The notes under the pieces are model-generated. The model had not been told where the DNA came from. It ran no database searches and saw only the letters and a list, made by a program, of their open reading frames with translations. The translations under genes and the position numbers were made by a program. From an uncultured bacterium (lineage in GTDB: Bacteria; Bacillota; Clostridia; Lachnospirales; Lachnospiraceae): a stretch of 10,121 nt of DNA. The stretch is taken from positions 1 through 10,121 of the forward strand of contig CAJMON010000093.1 of the NCBI GenBank assembly GCA_905214955.1, given 5' to 3'. Below are positions 6,889 to 10,121 of the stretch, piece after piece (position 1 is the first letter of the stretch; each line of letters starts with the position of its first letter).

Positions 6889-8691
6889 ATGGAAACCAGA
6901 AAAAGAAAAGATGTAAAGAAAGAAGAAACATGGGCTTTGGAAGATTTATATCAAAATGAAGATGCCTGCAGAGAGGATGCCAGACTCCTGGAAGAAGAAC
7001 TGAAGGCATTTACCGCCAGAAAAGGAACCCTGCATCAGTCAGGAGAAATCCTGTTTGAGACACTGGAAGCTTACAACCAGATAAGTATGCGCTGGGAGAG
7101 AGTCAGCGTTTATGCAAATCAGCATCTTCATGAAGATATGGGGGATCCTGTGCGCCAGAAGCTGGCAGGAGAGATTAACGTACTCCAGAACCGTTATGGA
7201 CAGGAAATTTCCTGGCTGGAACCGGAGATTCTGACCCTTTCTGACGAGCAGCTGGCCGGTTATTATGAGAAAACACCGAAGCTTGAAAAGTACCGGATTT
7301 TTCTGAACCGGATTTTAAGAGAAAAAGCCCACACTCTTTCTGAAAAAGATGAAGAACTCCTGGCAAAAGTCCGGGAGTTAGGAGAAGCGCCTTCCAATAT
7401 TTATGCCATGTTCAACAATGCAGACCTGGTATTTCCCGACGTGAAAACAGAAAGCGGGGAGAAACTGCCCCTGACCCACGGCAGATACAGCACCTATATG
7501 CAGGGGGCGGACAGAACCTTGAGAAAATCCACTTTTGAAGCATTTTACCAGACCTATCAGAAGTTTGTAAATACCTTAGGAGCCACCTACGATGCCTGCG
7601 TAAGACAGGCGGCGTTCTTTGCAAAAGAACATGGATTTTCCGGCACCATGGAAGAGCAGCTGTTTGCCAGCGCAGTACCGGAAGAAGTGTACACCAACTT
7701 AATTCAGGCAGTTCACGATCATTTCCCGTCTATGAGCCGTTACATGGCCTTAAAAAAGAAAGCCCTGGGTGTGGAAGAGCTTCACATGTATGATATTTAT
7801 GCGCCTATCACAAAAGAAGTAGAGAAGAAGATTCCTTTTGAAAAGGCAAAGGAGATTGTCAAAGAAGGACTGGTGCCGTTGGGAGAGGATTATCTGGCGC
7901 TTCTGGAGGAGGGCTTCACCCATCGCTGGATTGATGTCTATGAAAATGAAGGAAAACGTTCTGGAGCCTATTCCTGGGGCGCTTATGGGGTTCATCCGTA
8001 TGTACTGTTAAATTATCAGGAAACCTTAGACAGCGTCTTTACCCTGGCTCATGAGATGGGACATGCCCTGCATTCCTGGCATTCAGACCATAAGCAGGAG
8101 TGCATTTATGCCGGATACCGTACCTTTGTGGCAGAAGTGGCATCTACTTGCAACGAAGCACTGCTGATCCATCATCTCATTGCCCATGCCTCCGATGATG
8201 CAGAAAAAGCATACCTGATCAGCTATTTCCTGGAACAGTTCCGTACAACCTTATGCCGTCAGACCATGTTTGCAGAATTTGAAATGGAAGCCCACCGGAT
8301 TGTAAAAGAAGGGGGCAGTTTAAACGGCGAAAGCCTCTGTGATCTGTATTACAAGCTGAATGGCGCCTATTATGGGGAAAACATGACAAACGATGAGCTG
8401 ATCCGCTATGAATGGTCCAGAATCCCGCATTTTTATACACCTTTCTATGTGTACCAGTATGCAACAGGATTTTCCGCGGCTATTGCCATCAGCGGAAAGA
8501 TTCTGGCAGGAGAGCCGGGCATTGTAGAAAAATACAAAGAATTTTTAAGCGGCGGAAATTCCAAAGATCCCATTGACCTTCTGAAAATCTGCGGTGTGGA
8601 TATGACAAAGAAAGAGCCGGTGGAAGATGCACTGTGCATTTTTGAAGACTATCTGGCTCAGTTAGAAGCACTGATGGGAGAAACAAAATGA
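6889..8691 (+). CDS. pepF: Oligoendopeptidase F (M3B zinc metallopeptidase)
   Basis: PepF cuts short peptides inside the cell, contributing to peptide and signal-sequence turnover. The 600 residues match the family length. The N-terminal half is helical and typical, with an EAPSNIYAMFNNADLVFPDV segment (166-185). The catalytic zinc motif HEMGH is at 388-392, with H388 and H392 as ligands and E389 as general base. The third ligand is probably E416 in FVAEVASTCNEALL. The C-terminal segment around RIPHFYTPFYVYQYATGFSAA carries the tyrosines and histidine that shape the M3 active site. The ATG at 6889 follows AAAGGAG (6874-6880) by 8 nt. No signal peptide is seen, so it is cytoplasmic. Its stop overlaps the start of the next gene by 4 nt (ATGA). 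Confidence 0.97.
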   Translation: METRKRKDVKKEETWALEDLYQNEDACREDARLLEEELKAFTARKGTLHQSGEILFETLEAYNQISMRWERVSVYANQHLHEDMGDPVRQKLAGEINVLQNRYGQEISWLEPEILTLSDEQLAGYYEKTPKLEKYRIFLNRILREKAHTLSEKDEELLAKVRELGEAPSNIYAMFNNADLVFPDVKTESGEKLPLTHGRYSTYMQGADRTLRKSTFEAFYQTYQKFVNTLGATYDACVRQAAFFAKEHGFSGTMEEQLFASAVPEEVYTNLIQAVHDHFPSMSRYMALKKKALGVEELHMYDIYAPITKEVEKKIPFEKAKEIVKEGLVPLGEDYLALLEEGFTHRWIDVYENEGKRSGAYSWGAYGVHPYVLLNYQETLDSVFTLAHEMGHALHSWHSDHKQECIYAGYRTFVAEVASTCNEALLIHHLIAHASDDAEKAYLISYFLEQFRTTLCRQTMFAEFEMEAHRIVKEGGSLNGESLCDLYYKLNGAYYGENMTNDELIRYEWSRIPHFYTPFYVYQYATGFSAAIAISGKILAGEPGIVEKYKEFLSGGNSKDPIDLLKICGVDMTKKEPVEDALCIFEDYLAQLEALMGETK

Positions 8692-8915
8692 ATCCAATGG
8701 ATATGATGCGGCTTGGCTCACTTTGGAAAGGCTTTCAGAGCCGCCATCCCAAATTTCCAAAATTTTTAAAAGCAGCTTCAAGACCAGGTGTTCTGGAAGA
8801 AGGAACCGTGATTGAGATCAAGATTGTTCCGCCAAATGGGGAAGGAATCACCACAAACATCAAGGTTTCTGAGAAAGATCTGGAGCTGTTAAAAAGTCTT
8901 GGCGGGAAAAACTAA
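8688..8915 (+). CDS. Small conserved-looking protein coupled to pepF, function unknown
   Basis: This 75-residue protein has no membrane segment. The N-terminal part (1-32) is basic and aromatic, with HPKFPKFL (20-27). The C-terminal part (about 34-70) reads GVLEEGTVIEIKIVPPNGEGITTNIKVSEKDLELL. That fits a short beta-hairpin followed by a helix. The ATG overlaps the pepF stop as ATGA, and GGGAG (8676-8680) lies 7 nt upstream, inside pepF. This suggests translational coupling and shared expression. I believe similar small proteins occur in other Lachnospiraceae, but I know no family name or role. The ribosome binding site, the overlap and the balanced composition support it as a real gene. Confidence 0.8.
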   Translation: MNPMDMMRLGSLWKGFQSRHPKFPKFLKAASRPGVLEEGTVIEIKIVPPNGEGITTNIKVSEKDLELLKSLGGKN

Positions 8916-8966
8916 AAAAGAAGTTGTAAAAAGACGGCAAAAAACAAAAAATAAGTTAAAAATTGG

Positions 8967-8994
8967 TTGCAAAATCTCCGGAACATGTTACAAT
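8967..8994 (+). promoter_or_regulatory. Extended -10 promoter of the nitroreductase gene
   Basis: TTGCAA (8967-8972) and TACAAT (8989-8994; 5 of 6) are 16 bp apart. TGT immediately before the -10 box makes a TGn extended -10. Transcription would begin near 9001 and give a leader of about 88 nt before the ATG at 9089. No terminator hairpin separates it from the preceding gene, so read-through from the pepF operon is possible. Confidence 0.65.
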
Positions 8995-9088
8995 AATATT
9001 ACAAATACATTAAACATAAAATGCAGCTTCTGCAAGAACCGCAGAAATGCATCTGCTTGTATATGAAAAAACAAAACTGGAGATTACT

Positions 9089-9862
9089 ATGACCCTATAC
9101 GATGCGATTTTTACCCGCCGTTCCGTGCGCAGTTACCGGATGGAGGCCATTGACGAGAGTATTTTAAACAGCATTCCGGAGTTCATGGATGAGATCGTGC
9201 CTTTGTTTCCCCAGATCGACACCAGTTTAAAAATTATAGACCGTGTCACAAAAAAGGAAAAAATAAGCGGTTTCGCAAATGTAAATGCACCTTATTATGC
9301 GGCTCTTTATTCAGAAACAAAAGAAAAAGCCCAGATGAATTCCGGATATCTGATGGAATACCTTTCCCTGTATCTGGAATCCAAGGGTATTGGCACCTGT
9401 TTCCTAGGAATGGCATCCAAAAAAGATGTCCAAGAAGAGGAAAAGGGCAGAAAATGTATGATCCTTCTGGCATTCGGGATTCCAAAGACCCCTGGAACCC
9501 GGAAAGAATATGAGGCTGACCGCCTGGCTATGGAGGAGCTGTGTGCTTACAAGGAGCAGCCAAAGACCTGGGTCTGCCAGATTTTAGAGGCAGCCAGGCT
9601 GGCTCCTTCTGCATGGAATACCCAGCCCTGGAGATTTGTGGTGTACCAGAACAGAGTACACCTGTTTTCCAGGAAGCCGCTGGAAAAGAAAGGGATTTTT
9701 GACCGGAAGCAGGAATTGAATTTTGGGATCATGCTGGCTAATGTGATGGTGGCTGCAGAGCAGATCTGGGTGGACATTGATTTTATCCGCCTGGAAAACA
9801 TCACCCATATGTCTATGCCGGACAATCAGTATGTGCTGAGCGTCCTTCCCAAGCAGGCATAA
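9089..9862 (+). CDS. Nitroreductase-family flavoprotein, two-lobed (TM1586-like)
   Basis: This 257-residue protein is probably an FMN-dependent NAD(P)H oxidoreductase; the substrate is unknown. It opens with the family signature AIFTRRSVRSYR (6-17), whose arginines normally contact FMN. Residues 84-108 (NSGYLMEYLSLYLESKGIGTCFLGM) and 123-131 (CMILLAFGI) resemble the C-terminal half of ordinary nitroreductases. The signature LEAARLAPSAWNTQPWRFVV (166-185) comes only after that, whereas in ordinary members it lies within about the first 50 residues. NFGIMLANVMVAAE (211-224) then repeats the helix pattern. This order suggests the two-lobed TM1586_NiRdase type. The ATG at 9089 follows GGAG (9079-9082) by 6 nt; an in-frame ATG at 9047 has no clear ribosome binding site but cannot be fully excluded. 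Confidence 0.85.
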   Translation: MTLYDAIFTRRSVRSYRMEAIDESILNSIPEFMDEIVPLFPQIDTSLKIIDRVTKKEKISGFANVNAPYYAALYSETKEKAQMNSGYLMEYLSLYLESKGIGTCFLGMASKKDVQEEEKGRKCMILLAFGIPKTPGTRKEYEADRLAMEELCAYKEQPKTWVCQILEAARLAPSAWNTQPWRFVVYQNRVHLFSRKPLEKKGIFDRKQELNFGIMLANVMVAAEQIWVDIDFIRLENITHMSMPDNQYVLSVLPKQA

Positions 9863-9868
9863 AGGAGG
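9861..9868 (+). other. Ribosome-binding-site-like sequence without a gene
   Basis: AAAGGAGG overlaps the TAA stop of the nitroreductase gene by 2 nt. No ATG, GTG or TTG follows at 5-12 nt. It may be a relic of a lost downstream gene or chance. Confidence 0.35.
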
Positions 9869-9873
9869 ACAAT

Positions 9874-9912
9874 CCGGGCGGCAGGCTTTTTACAGATAGA
9901 ATTGCCGCCTGG
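9874..9912 (+). terminator. Hairpin after the nitroreductase gene, possible terminator
   Basis: CCGGGCGGCA (9874-9883) and TGCCGCCTGG (9903-9912) pair over 10 bp with one G-U wobble. The 19-nt loop is long and contains its own T5 run. The tail AAATTTTAAAGG is only weakly T-rich, so it may be a weak terminator. It separates the nitroreductase gene from the tRNA promoter. Confidence 0.5.
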
Positions 9913-9978
9913 AAATTTTAAAGGAAAAATATATAAAATATCAAAAACACAAAAAAATAAAAAAATTAAAAAAACTGC

Positions 9979-10007
9979 TTGACTTTCCTTGGAAACTATA
10001 GTATACT
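9979..10007 (+). promoter_or_regulatory. Strong promoter of tRNA-Gly
   Basis: TTGACT (9979-9984; 5 of 6) and TATACT (10002-10007; 5 of 6) are separated by 17 bp. Runs of A at about 9945-9975, just upstream of the -35 box, are placed like an UP element, as expected for stable-RNA promoters. The predicted start is near 10014, leaving a 5' leader of about 33 nt to be removed by RNase P. Confidence 0.85.
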
Positions 10008-10046
10008 TCTAAATGTCTCAAGGAGAGAAGCAAAACCGAGAGAAAT

Positions 10047-10119
10047 GCGCGAGTGGCTCAGTTGGTGGAGCGCGACCTTGCCAAGGTCGAGGCCGCGGGT
10101 TCGAGTCCCGTCTCGCGCT
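10047..10119 (+). tRNA. tRNA-Gly, anticodon GCC
   Basis: All cloverleaf parts are present. The acceptor stem GCGCGAG (10047-10053) pairs with CTCGCGC (10112-10118) over 7 bp. The D stem is GCTC/GAGC (10056-10059 and 10068-10071). The anticodon stem CGACC/GGTCG encloses the loop TTGCCAA (10078-10084), with anticodon GCC at 10080-10082, reading GGC and GGU codons. The T stem GCGGG/CCCGT (one G-U pair) encloses TTCGAGT (10100-10106). The discriminator is T (10119), as usual for bacterial tRNA-Gly. The next bases are CT, so the CCA end is not encoded. The gene may be the first of a tRNA cluster continuing past the window edge. Confidence 0.97.
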
Positions 10120-10121
10120 CT

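Noticed and set aside
9028..9046. TTCTGC/GCAGAA inverted repeat with a 7-nt spacer in the nitroreductase leader
   Set aside because: Six-base arms in a leader are weak; I see no T-run, aptamer-like core or overlap with the promoter to support a function.
9047..9088. Earlier ATG for the nitroreductase
   Set aside because: There is no purine-rich site at the right distance, and family similarity begins right after the ATG at 9089.
1..10121. CRISPR arrays, insertion sequences, phage genes, toxin-antitoxin or defence modules
   Set aside because: No repeat-spacer pattern, transposase or integrase motif, or terminal inverted repeats was seen; gene content is housekeeping throughout.

Overview
The window reads as chromosomal housekeeping DNA from a Gram-positive anaerobe of the class Clostridia, most likely the family Lachnospiraceae. 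This placement is inferred from several things: a perfect CIRCE operator in front of groESL, strong AGGAGG-type ribosome binding sites, sigma-A-like promoters with A-rich upstream tracts, a DUF6106-like membrane protein of the kind I associate with Clostridia, and a tRNA without an encoded CCA end. I cannot name a species. All genes lie on the + strand. There is no mobile element, CRISPR array, rRNA or evident pseudogene.

Layout. Positions 1-171 hold an A-rich tract, a promoter and the CIRCE element that control groES (172-456) and groEL (516-2141). A strong hairpin at 2185-2219 closes that operon. A small two-helix membrane protein of unknown function follows (2327-2827), behind a perfect TATAAT box. 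guaB, encoding IMP dehydrogenase (2892-4346), has its own promoter. The -35 box of that promoter overlaps the upstream stop codon, and its -10 box lies inside a perfect 17-bp palindrome. A canonical terminator (4359-4400) ends guaB.

A second transcription unit starts from a promoter at 4463-4491. It carries a membrane-anchored zinc amidase (4533-5360), a HEAT-repeat protein fused to a TRM11/UPF0020-type methyltransferase (5377-6873), oligoendopeptidase F (6889-8691) and a 75-residue protein whose start overlaps the pepF stop (8688-8915). The gaps of 16 nt and 15 nt and the 4-nt overlap suggest one operon. The products do not form an obvious pathway: cell-wall hydrolysis, probable RNA methylation and peptide turnover. 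Downstream, a nitroreductase-like flavoprotein (9089-9862) has its own extended -10 promoter. The window ends with tRNA-Gly(GCC) (10047-10119) behind a near-consensus promoter with an A-tract upstream.

I did not find a dramatic new system. The most useful leads are the palindrome on the guaB promoter, the unusual motif IV of the HEAT-methyltransferase, the small protein coupled to pepF, the two-lobed nitroreductase, and a second operator-like inverted repeat upstream of the amidase operon.
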